64,000 nt of DNA. It comes from Spiroplasma chrysopicola DF-1. GTDB taxonomy: Bacteria > Bacillota_I > Bacilli_A > Mycoplasmatales > Mycoplasmataceae. Both the position numbers and the translations under genes were made by a program. The DNA is taken from contig NC_021280.1 of the NCBI RefSeq assembly GCF_000400935.1, forward strand, positions 248,001 through 312,000, given 5' to 3'. Positions within the stretch are counted from its first letter, which is position 1. Each line of letters starts with the position of its first letter. The notes under the pieces are model-generated. The model worked only from the letters and a program-made list of their open reading frames with translations. It was not told the origin of the DNA and searched no databases. Shown here one piece after another: positions 19,834 to 30,205 of the stretch.

Positions 19834-21375
19834 ATGAAAGAAAAAAATTTTATTGTTATTTTAGATTTTGGTTCACAGTATACGCAATTAATTGCCCGTC
19901 GTATTCGTGATTTAGAAGTTTACTGTGAAGTATGACCGTATAATGTTAGCTTAGAAAAGCTAAAGGGACCCGGGATTAAAGGGATTATTTTATCAGGAGG
20001 ACCAGCTTCTGTTTATGCTGAAGATGCTTTTCTAATTGAAAAAGCAATTTATCACCTAGGGGTTCCTGTTTTAGGAATTTGTTATGGCATGCAGTTAACT
20101 TGTCATTTATTTAATGGAAAAGTAAGTCGATCTGCAAAACAAGAATTTGGCTTTGCTAGTTTGATGCTAGATGAAACAAGTGATGAGTTATTTGATCAAA
20201 TTAAGAATAATGAACAAGTATGAATGAGCCATGCTGACCATATTGAAATTTTACCCCCAGAGTTTAAACAACTAGGGCATACTATTAATTCAATTAGTGC
20301 AATTAAACATATTTCACTGCCAATTTATGGGTTACAATTTCACCCAGAAGTAACCCACACGGTAATAGGGAAACAATTATTAGCTAATTTTGCCTTTAAA
20401 ATTGCTAAGTGTGCGGCTGACTGAAAACTTTCATCATTTATTGAAACCACTGTTGAAAATATTCGCACAACAGTTAAAGCAGATAAAGTTATTTTAGCCT
20501 TATCAGGTGGAGTTGATTCAAGTGTTTGTGCTGTCTTATTAAATCAAGCAATTGGTAGTCAATTACAATGTATTTTTATTGATACAGGATTACTACGCTT
20601 AGATAGTGGTTGAAATGATATTCAACAGTTACAACAACAATTTGGGCTAAATGTGATGCGCATTGATGCCAAAGAACGTTACTTTAATAGTTTAAAAGGA
20701 GTAACTGATCCCGAACAAAAACGAAAAATCATTGGTCAGTTATTTATTGAAATTTTTAATGAAGAAGCGCAAAAAATGCAAGATGTCAAATGATTAGGAC
20801 AAGGGACAATTTATCCCGATATTATTGAATCAGTTTCGGTTAAAGGACCATCAGCAACAATTAAATCACACCATAATGTTGGGGGATTACCAAAAGAAAT
20901 GCCATTCCAATTAATTGAACCATTACGAGAATTATTTAAAGATGAGGTGCGTAAAACAGGGGAATTGTTAGGAATTGGTCATGACTTTGTTTATAAACAT
21001 CCGTTCCCAGGACCAGGTTTAGCTGTTCGAATTATTGGGGAAGTTAGCCCGGAGAAAGTTGATATTTTACAACAAGCTGATCATATCTTTATGGAAGAAT
21101 TACATAAAAATCATTTATACCATGAAGTATCACAAGCATTTGTTGTTTTATTACCAGTTCAATCAGTTGGGGTAATGGGAGATGTCAGAACTTATGGTTA
21201 TACCGTTGTATTACGTAGTGTTAATACAACCGACTTTATGACGGCGCATTGAAGTGAATTACCTTATGATTTCTTGGCTCATGTTTCACGCAGAATTGTC
21301 AGTGAAGTGGGCAATATTAATCGAGTAACTTATGATATTACTTCAAAACCACCAGCAACAATTGAGTGGGAATAG
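19834..21375 (+). CDS. guaA: GMP synthase (glutamine-hydrolysing)
   Basis: 513 residues. The class I amidotransferase domain has GICYGMQ (nucleophile Cys83) and LQFHPEV; the ATP pyrophosphatase domain has LSGGVDSS (from S224); the dimerisation domain has [11 protein letters not shown] and ends in the usual PPATIEWE. It aminates XMP to GMP. Four TGA Trp codons are spread along the frame. It shares the riboswitch-controlled transcript with hpt. No clear terminator follows it. Confidence 0.97.
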
Positions 21376-21437
21376 AATTGCAGTATATTAAAATTTTTAA
21401 AATAAATATATAATTTTTAATGAAAAGGATTGATTTA

Positions 21438-21962
21438 ATGTATTTTTTTGGTATTACAACTACTAATCTTAATGATGTATACTTAATTACAGGTATAATT
21501 ACTAGCATAATTTCAACTTTAGCAATTTTATTTTCTTCTGTATATTTTTCTGTAAAAAAACATAATTTTGAAAAAAAGACTAAAGTTATTGAAAAATTAG
21601 ATTTAAAATTTAAAGAATGGGAAATACAGTTAAAGAATAACAATGATTTAAAACTAAATTTTTATGTTGAATATAGAAAATATGCTGCAACATGCATATG
21701 GATTTTTGAAGAAATTTATAAGACTTATCCAAATATTTATTGTTTTACATGTGAAAAAGAATCTACGTATAAAGAATTTTATGATAAAATTATCTCAAAA
21801 GAAGAGGAATATTATAATAAAGATATTTGTAAAAAACTAATTAAAAAAAATTATAAATTACCTACATCATATTTACAAATTTTATTTTTTAATAAAAATC
21901 TCATAACAACTTTAAATTGTCCTGATTGTTTGTTTATTGATAAAATAAAATGAAAAATTTAA
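21438..21962 (+). CDS. Small membrane protein with two CxxC motifs, unknown
   Basis: 174 residues. A hydrophobic segment at about 13-36 is followed by a lysine- and glutamate-rich helical region. CFTC and, much later, NCPDC form two CxxC pairs that could hold a metal ion. ATG 21438 is preferred because AAAGG (21424-21428) lies at good spacing; an in-frame ATG at 21420 has nothing suitable upstream. The last codons include one TGA Trp. It opens the very AT-rich island after guaA, next to defence-type genes, but I do not recognise it. Confidence 0.55.
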
Positions 21963-22046
21963 GTAATAATAAAATAATAATTTATAATAAAGAATTTTGG
22001 AAACAATTATTATTATAAATTATATAATTTATAAACAAAATATTAA

Positions 22047-22166
22047 GAAAATAAGGATAAGTTCATAAGAAGGCGTTTTTTTGAAGATAATTTTTATCAA
22101 AAAGAAAATTTGCAAATTAATACAATTGAAAATTATTTAGGGATAATTGAAGATATTTTTAGATAA
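22047..22166 (+). pseudogene. Possible C-terminal remnant of an unknown gene
   Basis: An open stretch of 39 codons between two stops, without a start codon or SD. Its residue mix (FIRRRFFEDNFY and later NYLGIIEDIFR) looks more like real protein than the low-complexity translations around it. Could be chance. Confidence 0.25.
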
Positions 22167-22376
22167 TTATCTAATAAAATTATTAAAAATAAATTTAATA
22201 TTTTAAATTTATAGCCTTAAAACATAATAGATATTTTTTCTTGATATTAGGTAAAAATAGTATAAAATAAAAAGATATATTAATAGAAAAATAAATAATT
22301 TTTAAATTACCTATAAAAAAGCATATATTTTTTGGAACAAATGCTTATAGATAATAAAGTAAATAATCTTTTAATA

Positions 22377-22406
22377 TTAATTTGCCAACATATGTTAGCA
22401 AATTAA
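22377..22406. other. Near-perfect 30-base palindrome
   Basis: TTAATTTGC (22377-22385) and GCAAATTAA (22398-22406) flank AACATATGTT; only the C/A pair at 22386/22397 breaks symmetry. It could bind a dimeric protein or form a hairpin in RNA. There is no T run right after it on the plus strand. Confidence 0.6.
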
Positions 22407-22475
22407 TAAAATAGTTGTTGTTATGTAGTAACATTAATTGAGTAAATAAGTAAAGAAGTTAAAAGAAGAAAATAA

Positions 22476-22506
22476 ATTAGAATTTCAATATAAATTCTAA
22501 TTTTTA
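22476..22506 (+). terminator. Terminator-like hairpin ahead of the DUF262 gene
   Basis: ATTAGAATTT (22476-22485) pairs perfectly with AAATTCTAAT (22492-22501) across six bases, followed by TTTTA. It would end a transcript arriving from guaA or from an unseen RNA. Confidence 0.65.
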
Positions 22507-22669
22507 TATTATAATAAAAATAATTATCAACTGTATTAAACATTATTAATTTATGTTAAGCCAAAATTTAGTTAACAGATTAGTAATTATTTAAAGTATC
22601 AAAATTAGTAAAAGAAATTTTAAAATAGAACAATAGTTAAAAAGCTAGAAAACAGTAAGGAAAATAAAT

Positions 22670-23809
22670 ATGATTAATAAAGATATATTTTGAAATTATG
22701 ATTCTAATGATTTAGAAACTGAGAATGAAGAAGAATTAGCTACTCATGTATATGATTTTACTTGGCAAGGAATAGATTTTACAATTAATGAATTATGTAC
22801 AATGATAAAAGAGGGAGATTTAATAATTCCTAATTTTCAACGAAAGTTGGTATGAGATAAATTTAGAAAAAGTAAATTTATTGAATCATTATTAATGGGA
22901 TTTCCTATTCCAAATATATTTTTTTCAGAAACTGAAAAAAATAAATATTGAATAGTAGATGGGCTTCAGAGAATTACAACAGCTAAGGACTATATTAATG
23001 GTAAATTTGCATTATCTTCAAAAGAAACTATTAATGAAAAGTGAAGAAATCTGTCTTTTTCAAATTTAAGTGAAGAAGAAAAAAGAAGAATTAAAAGAAC
23101 TTTGATTAGGACAATAATAATAAAGCAAGTTATACCCAAAAATAGTAATGATAGCATTTTTGGCCTGTTTGAAAGAATTAATACAGGAAGTGTACCTTTA
23201 AATTCGCAAGAGATTAGAAATGCTATATATGCAGGGCCTTTTAATGATTTACTTAATGAAATAGCAGAAACAGAAATATGAAAAAAAATGTATAAAGGAA
23301 AAGACATTGTTGACATAAGGATGTTAGATGCTGAAGTAATTTTAAGATATTTTGGTCTTAAAAATATAGTAATAAATAGTCCACCAGGTTTACCACCAAA
23401 AATAAATTTAAAAGAAGTTTTAAATGAATGCATGAAAAACTATAAAAATATTGATCCTAATAATAAAAAAATATTTAAAGAAGAATTTATTGATTTGTTA
23501 GAATTGATTTATAATTTTTTAGGTGCCAAAGCTTTTTATAGATATGAAAAAAAGGAAAAAATGTTAATTCCTAAATCTTTCAATACTTCTGTATTTGATT
23601 CTTTCATGTATGGATTTTATTCTTTTTATAAAAAATATGACTTTAAGAATAATTTTAATGAAATTGATAAAAATAAGTTTATAGATATAATATTTTTAGA
23701 TTCAGATTATCAAAGATGTGTTCAAGAAAAAACAATGGATCTCGTAAATATTAAATATAGATATGAAACTGTAAAAAAAGCATTGCAAAAAATTATTGAT
23801 GAAAAATAA
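22670..23809 (+). CDS. DUF262 (GmrS-type ParB-like) protein
   Basis: 379 residues. IPNFQRKLVW (53-62), VDGLQRITT (96-104) and FERINTGSVPLN (168-178) are the ordered motifs of the DUF262 domain; DGQQR-type loops bind or hydrolyse nucleotides in the ParB/sulfiredoxin fold. The DUF1524 HNH nuclease that follows DUF262 in GmrSD enzymes is absent. The C-terminal half is helical and not recognised. Early TGA Trp codons hide the start under the standard code. It overlaps the next gene, which encodes a HEPN protein, by 11 bases, so the two are likely partners in defence. The exact activity is unknown. Confidence 0.8.
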
Positions 23810-24374
23810 AAAAATAAAAAGTATTTTTTTAAGAATAGATCCTAGTAATGAATTGAACCAAATTGCAAATGAGATTAATTTTATCAAAAATGAGATTAAT
23901 CCTTATAACATAAAAAAAAATATAAATATAAATATTAGAAAAAGTATGGAAAAATACCTATTAGTTTTAATTATGTCTATATTTGATCAGTTTATATATA
24001 AATGAATCTTGTGAAATGTAAAATGAAATAATGAAAATCCCACAAAAAAAATTTTAGTTAATTATCTAGAAAATAATATTAAGAATAATTCAAATTATAA
24101 TGAAGAGAAAATTAAAAAAATTTTAAATTTATTTACTAATAATTTGTCTAAAAAATTTAAAATATTTAACTATAGTAAAAATATTACAAATAGAAGTAAT
24201 AGAAAGAAAAAAGAAATTTTTAAAGTTTTATCTGAGGCAATTAAAAATAGAAATTTAGCTGCTCATGGTGGAAATACAAATTTTTCTTGAAGTGATATAT
24301 TAGAAATAGAAAAAAACCTATATTTAATAATTAAATATTTTGGAAGACAAAATATAATTATTTGTTTAAAATAA
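23799..24374 (+). CDS. HEPN-domain protein, candidate RNase effector
   Basis: 191 residues. A helical protein with KNRNLAAHGG at 149-158: R151 and H156 make the Rx4H catalytic motif of HEPN ribonucleases. The N-terminus (FLRIDPSNELNQIANEINFIK) and the hydrophobic helix KYLLVLIMSIFDQF fit the MAE_28990/MAE_18760-like HEPN group as I remember it. ATG 23799 lies inside the end of the DUF262 gene, so the pair is translationally coupled. Four or five TGA Trp codons occur mid-gene. HEPN proteins of this sort commonly cut RNA during phage infection; whether this one does is inference. Confidence 0.7.
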
Positions 24375-24609
24375 GAGGCTTAGTTTTGAATAGAAAATTA
24401 TTAAATAAAATTGATATCATGGTAAATATTGATATTAGAATAAAAATAATTTTCTTAATAATTTGACTTTTATATTATTAATATTTTTATTTTTAATATT
24501 AAAATTAGTAATTTCAGTTAATAACATAATTATCATATTAATATTAAAAAATATGTAGAAATATAGCGAAAACGTAAATTAAAAAATAAAGAATAGTGGA
24601 GAAATTAAT

Positions 24610-26625
24610 ATGACAAATGATTATAATACTCAAAAATTACGTTTTTGAGCAAAAAATCCTCGATATACTAATAGTAATGATGTATCTTTTAATAATATAG
24701 GAATTGAAGATTTCGATGAATATGGTAATGATATATATCAACAAAACATTGAAGAATATTATAAAAAATTTTTAAAAAATCAGCGTATGATTGATAAGTT
24801 ATATGAATTAGTTGAAAGTATTAGTAAAGGTTTTGAGCCTAATATTGATGAAATTTTAGTTACTAAATCGCCTTACTTAGAAAGTAATAATATAAAAGAT
24901 GTTGATGGAACAGATATTTTTTATGTTTTAGAAGGGAATAGAAGATTATTTGCTCTTCATTTGCTTTCAAACATTGGAATTTCTCGAGAAGTATTGGAAA
25001 AATATATATCTTCTAATTTATATTTAAAGTTTGAAAAAATTTTTGAACAAAGTAGTAATTTAGATTTTTCAATTATTGAATGTAAAATTTATAATGTTAG
25101 TGGTAGACAAGATAGTGAAATATGAAAAGTTCTTAATTCTAGACATTTTGGAAATCGAAAAGGAAAATTAAATTGGCCACGTGGATTAGTTTTATCATCA
25201 ATAAATAATGAAGTTGTTAAATTTAGAAATAAAAATAACATAAAAAATAATGAAAAATTAAATCAAAACGAATTTGATGAACTGTGAATTACTGTTGAAA
25301 CTTTTACAGGAAAAAAAATTAATGAATTAGATTTTAAGGGAGCACTATGATCATTAAAATGTATTAATACATATAATGAATTCCGACCACAAAATAAAAT
25401 CCTACTTGAAATGACAGATGACCAAATTAGCAGCGAAGAAGACGACATACTTTCTGAGGACGCTAATGAAATTAATGGTAATTTAATAAGTAGTAAACCA
25501 TTTTCTGTTTCATCGCTTGAGCTTGCTTTTAATACAATTAAAGTTTTAAATTCTGAAGGATATCCTCAATCTTTAAAAAAACAAATAAATTTAAATATAG
25601 ATATTTATTCATGGAAAATAGATAGTAATTTAAATGAAAGTATTTTTGCCCAAGTTTGCATTTATTTAGTTGAATCAATTTTAAATGGAAAATTAAATAC
25701 TCGTAAATTTAAAGCTGAATATATTCTTGAACTTCAAGAATTACTTGGAATTACTAGTGTTGGTGACGCAAAAGAACTAGTTAATTCATCAAACAGTAGT
25801 AGAATTCGTTTTAGCCAAGTTTCAATAGAAGCAATAAAAACTTTAAGAGAAGACAATATTATTTTTGCTGATAGTAATGAAAAAAGAATATATTTTGAAA
25901 TAAAACATAATATTTTGCCTGAAGTCGATAAAATATATTCAATAGCAATAGAATTAGAGAAAAGAATTAATTTAATAAATGACAAAATGTTTTTTTCATT
26001 AATATACATTTGAACCAAAGAATTTAAATCATTAATTCATAGTAGAGCTTATGTAGAAACCAAGTACTACCCCTTTTTATTGGTTTCATCACTTCTAAGA
26101 AGTACTTCTGAACTAGTTCAAAATATAATTGTAATATTTGAACCATCTATTATTAATGACTTTAAGACAAAGTATAGTAATTACTCTCCTACTTGATTTA
26201 AAAATCACTATGGCCAACATATTTTGGATGTTATCAATAATAATGAATTAAAAAAAGAAATAGAAGAAAACTATTGTAGAAATGGCTGTGAAGGTAAAAT
26301 CATCTTATCAATTATGAATAAGTCATCTGCTAATGAAATTTTAAGTTTTTTAAAAAAACTTAAAATTTCATTAAAACAAAAATATGGTACTTTTATTTCA
26401 AGAAATGAGAATCAAATTGATACTTTGCTAACTTCTTTTGCTAATTTTATTTCTTGATCTAGTAATACAATTTATTTAAACAGAATTATACATAAAAATC
26501 ATTATATTTTTGATGTAGTAAATGATACTGGGATTACTACTATAACTTCTGAATTAAAAACTAATTTAGAAATAGTATTTTCATTTTTACAATTAGTTTT
26601 AGATTATTTTAAACAAAGTGTTTAA
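24610..26625 (+). CDS. ParB/sulfiredoxin-like domain protein, large, unknown C-terminus
   Basis: 671 residues. The N-terminus has the ParB-type layout: an NPR box (WAKNPRYT, 13-20), a helical region, then VLEGNRRLFALHLL (106-119), equivalent to the DGxRRxxA loop, and a later RHFGNRKGK stretch. The remaining 450 residues are mainly helical and not recognised. GGAG at 24598-24601 precedes ATG. A DNA methyltransferase gene follows after 65 bases. The pair may be a restriction-like or phage-derived module; the nuclease role is inferred from the fold only. Confidence 0.65.
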
Positions 26626-26690
26626 AAAGCGTTGTATATAAAAATATAAAAGATAAAATTATAATAATAAGAAATGGGGATAAAGACAAT

Positions 26691-27929
26691 ATGAAAAAAG
26701 ATGCAACATTAATTAAATTAAAAAATATACAAACTAATCATATTGTTAATTTACCAGAAGATAAAACTTGAAAAAAATATAGTCGTCTTTGAGGTGATTG
26801 GATGCACAGAATATGCTCATATGTAGCTATGTTTTCGCCTGCATTAGCCGATCATTTTATTAATGAATATGCTCCAAATGAAGGAGATATTGTATTGGAC
26901 ACATTTTCTGGGCGTGGAACTACATTATTACAAGCAAGAATTTTAAACAAAAAGGCATATTCAGTAGATTTAAATCCGTTTGCCTATGTTCTTACTCGTG
27001 CTAAAGCAAAAAGTTTTAGAGAAGATGAGATAATTTCAAGAGTAAATAAATGAGAATTAGAATATTTAAAAACAAAAAATTCATTATTAAATTTAAATTG
27101 TATTAATCAAGACTTAAAAGTCTATTATAGCGATATAAATTTAAGACAATTGTTATTTATAAAAAAAATGTATGGTGAGGATTTTAAAAATTTAAGTGAT
27201 GAAGATAATTTTATTTTAGCTATAACCTTAGGTATCTTGCATGGCCCAATGAAAAAATCTGGTGAATCTATTTACTTATCGTTGCATATGAGTAATCATA
27301 CATCAATGTCTGTTAATTATGTTAAAAATTATGCTTTAAAACATAATTTAATTAAGCCAGAAGATAATATTTTTGATAAAATTCGGAATAGGGTAAGACA
27401 TATCCTTAAAAAATCTAAATTTTATGAAAACAAAGCAGAAGTTAAATTGGGCAATGCATTAAATATTTCTGAATATTTTAATATAGTACCAAAATTAGTA
27501 TTTACTTCACCCCCATATTTAAATATAATTAATTATACTCAACAAAATTGGTTAAAAATGTGAATGCTAGGTTTTGATACAAGAGAGGATAATAAAAATC
27601 TTAAATTAGATGATAGGCATAATATTAATGAATATAAGAATTTTATGCTACAGTATTTAAGTAATATATCAGAGATATGTAATAAAGATTCTACGATTAT
27701 TTTAGTAATTGGAGATGTCAAAAAATCAGAAAAAATTAATTACTCATTTGAAAAAATTTGAAATGATTTTAAACATTTGACAGATTTAAAATTAATTAAA
27801 ATATATGAAGATAATATTCAACAAAAATTAAAAGCTACAAATTCAATGGGAACTAAGTCAGGAAAAGCTACTAGAGTAGATAAAATATATGTTTTTAAAA
27901 AAAATATTTTACAATCACATTTTAGATAG
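26691..27929 (+). CDS. DNA methyltransferase of the N4-cytosine/N6-adenine (TSPPY) type
   Basis: 412 residues. The SAM-binding motif DTFSGRGTT (70-78) and DLNPFAYVLTRAK (93-105) come first, and the catalytic TSPPYL (272-277) lies about 200 residues later with a large insert between. TSPPY is common in N4-cytosine and some N6-adenine enzymes. Five TGA Trp codons are present. It probably forms a module with the ParB-like gene upstream; no classical restriction enzyme gene is next to it. The target base and site cannot be told. Confidence 0.85.
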
Positions 27930-28224
27930 CCAAAAAAATATATTATTTTTTTACTGTATGTATAAATTTTTTATTTTGTAAAAAATAAATTTAATTTTAA
28001 ATTTATTTTAAATATAAGTGATTGATAAATTATATAATTTACTAGATTTGTTATAATGACTATAAAACAAATTTAAAAAATATTGGAATTATAATTATTT
28101 TAATATATTAAAAATAATTTTTTAGTATATATAATTTAAATATCAAAAAAGCTAAAAAATTTGAGTTTTATAAATAATGATTTTTTAATAATAAAGTTTT
28201 ATTTGAAAAATATATTTTAAATTC
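27930..28224 (+). other. AT-rich spacer at the right end of the accessory island
   Basis: About 300 bases without a plausible gene. Mostly A/T with short A- and T-runs; no clear terminator, repeat or attachment site could be recognised. It ends at the promoter of the uracil permease leader. Confidence 0.5.
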
Positions 28225-28253
28225 TTTACATTTAAATTAGGTTGTGTTAATAT
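28225..28253 (+). promoter_or_regulatory. Promoter of the uracil permease leader
   Basis: TTTACA (28225-28230), a 17-base spacer, TAATAT (28248-28253). The start near 28260 lies about 19 bases before the leader ATG. Both hexamers equal those of the pyr leader promoter. Confidence 0.7.
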
Positions 28254-28278
28254 TTTTCTTAAGAATGTTGAGGTAGCA

Positions 28279-28410
28279 ATGCAAAGAAATTCTATTATTA
28301 AAAAATGCAGATTTTTACAAAATAGTCGTTTTACTATCAATGTTTTTAACATTCTATTATTTGCAAAAAATATTATTAATAATAAAAAAACTAGTTATTT
28401 ATTTAACTAG
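28279..28410 (+). CDS. Leader peptide of the uracil permease gene (43 residues)
   Basis: ATG 28279 follows GAGGTAGC at good SD spacing. It opens a 43-codon frame that starts Met-Gln-Arg with the same nine bases ATGCAAAGA as the pyr leader. A T-rich stretch (20 of 34 bases at 28329-28362) codes Phe, Ile and Leu; RFTINVFNILLF resembles RLLMTSFIIHLLF in the pyr peptide. The stop TAG 28408-28410 lies inside the 3' arm of the terminator, exactly as in pyr. I infer coupled transcription-translation control by pyrimidine level. Confidence 0.65.
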   Translation: MQRNSIIKKCRFLQNSRFTINVFNILLFAKNIINNKKTSYLFN

Positions 28411-28417
28411 TTTTTTT
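28384..28417 (+). terminator. Attenuator hairpin ahead of the uracil permease gene
   Basis: The arm at 28384-28397 (seven A then CTAGTTA) is the exact complement of 28404-28417 (TAACTAG then seven T), with a 6-base loop. It lies between leader and permease gene, and the leader stop codon is part of its second arm. Confidence 0.85.
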
Positions 28418-28434
28418 ATGGTTCAGGAGGAAAA

Positions 28435-29916
28435 ATGGAGAAAAGTCAAAATCAAATTACTGAGCAAGGTTATGAAGTTAATGACATTAAATTATTGTTA
28501 GAACCAAACCAACGACCAAAAAACATGTGACAATGAGCAATTCTATCATTACAACATGTTTTTGCCATGTTTGGATCAACTGTTTTAGTGCCATTAACAA
28601 TTAACCAAATTGCTGGGGTTGAAGTTATGAATATTTCAATGGCCTTATTTTGTTCGGGGGTTGGAACATTAATCTATATTGTCTGTACAAGTGCAAAAGT
28701 ACCAATGTATTTAGGGAGTTCCTTTGCCTACATGGGGGCAATTGGATCATGTTATCCATTATATGGTAATGCTGTTTTTATTGCCATTATGATTGTTGGG
28801 GTTATTTATATTTCCGTCGGAGTAATTGTTTACTATGTTGGGAATACTTTCTTAGAAAAAATCTTACCAGCAATTATTGTTGGACCCTTAATTATTATTA
28901 TTGGGATGTCAGTTGCCCCTAGTGCAATTAACAACTCAGGGTTAAACCCAGCCCAATGAAACCAAAGTTATTCTCGTTGAATTGGGGTTGGAATTGCCGC
29001 TTTTACTTTTACAGTAACAGCTTTAGTGGCAATGAAATGTAAAGGATTTACAAAAGTAATTCCAGTTATCATCGGGGTAGTATCTGGATATTTACTAAGT
29101 GTGATTTTACACTTTGCTTTAGGAACAGAAAATCATATTCTTGATACAAGTAAAATCAATGATCCAAGTGTTTGACAATGATACCCATCATTTAAAGCAT
29201 TTTGAAACTTAAACCCAAAAAATATTGGTCCTGCTGTTTTAGCAATTAGTCCTTTAGCAATTATTGTCATTGCTGAACATATTGGTGATCATATTAGTAT
29301 GGGGGCCTTAACGGGGAAAAACTTTGTTAAAAATCCCGGAATGCACCGTACATTAATAGCTGATGGGGTTTCAATTATCTTTGATGGAATGGTTGGGGGA
29401 CCACCAAATACAACATACGGTGAAAATACTTCAGTTGTTGGAATGACTAAAATTGCCTCGGTGTGAGTAACTGGCTTAGCGGCCATCTTTGCTATTATCT
29501 TATCGTTTATTGCCCCAGTTAATCAATTAGTCCAAATGATGCCAGGTCCTGTCATGGGTGGAATCAGTATCATTATGTTTGGTTTAATTGCCACAAATGG
29601 GATTAGAGTTTTAATTAATAATAAAGTTGATTATAGTAATATTCGTAATGTCTTTATTACTTCAATTATTTTAGTGTTAGGATTAGGGGGAGCCATCTTT
29701 AACTTTACAATTGGAAGTGGGACATTATCATTCTCTGGAACAGCATTAGCTGCTTTTGTTGGGATTTTCTTAAACCTAGTTTTACCAAAAAAACTAAATG
29801 AAGGGTTCTGAACATTGAACTGAATTTCAGCAAAAATTAGTTTGGCTAAAAATAAAAAGAAAAATAAAACTAAAAAAAGGAAAGAATCAAAAAAATCAAA
29901 ACCAGAAGATAAATAA
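28435..29916 (+). CDS. uraA: Uracil permease, NCS2 family
   Basis: 493 residues with about a dozen hydrophobic segments. LQHVFAMFGSTVLVP at the N-terminus and GGPPNTTYGENTSVVG in the middle mark the NCS2 nucleobase transporters; PNTTYGEN is the form found in uracil carriers, while xanthine carriers differ at this motif. IAEHIGDH carries the conserved glutamate that binds the base. It ends in a lysine-rich cytoplasmic tail. Uracil specificity agrees with the pyr-type leader upstream. The SD AGGAGG lies at 28425-28430. Confidence 0.9.
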
Positions 29917-29922
29917 TAAAGT

Positions 29923-29954
29923 AAAAAAATATGAGCAACTTCTCATATTTTTTT
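29923..29954 (+). terminator. Terminator after uraA
   Basis: Seven A then TATGAG (29923-29935) pairs with CTCATA then seven T (29942-29954) around a 6-base loop. Confidence 0.88.
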
Positions 29955-30205
29955 ATCTTTAAAATTTTCTTTTAATAAAAAAATTTTAAAGATAATTAAA
30001 ATAAACTAAATTTATTCCATAATCTAAATAAAAACCGATATAATAAATTCATAGCATAACCTAGAAAATACAAATTAAAAATTTAATAAGGAGATAATTA
30101 TGAACAAGTTAATTATAATTTTATCAACTGTATCAAACATAATATAAACTTTTACAAAAATAGTTAGTTCAAAGCATATGCTGATTAAAAAGGAGAAATA
30201 TTGAA

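Larger units (their letters stand above)
21963..22669 (+). other. 707-base very AT-rich spacer with hairpins and a possible gene remnant
   Basis: No gene of normal length is visible. It holds a 39-codon frame without a start (22047-22166), a near-perfect 30-base palindrome (22377-22406) and a terminator-like hairpin (22476-22506). The final part before 22670 has AAGG as SD for the DUF262 gene. The region looks like decayed or foreign DNA. Confidence 0.6.

Noticed and set aside
24386-24481. Small hydrophobic frame (TTG start, about 31 codons) between the HEPN and ParB-like genes
   Set aside because: It has a poor start and SD and no following T-run terminator; AT-rich DNA gives such frames by chance.
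27930-28224. Attachment site or direct-repeat boundary of the island
   Set aside because: Only simple A/T runs are seen, and no matching repeat was found at the left edge near 21376.
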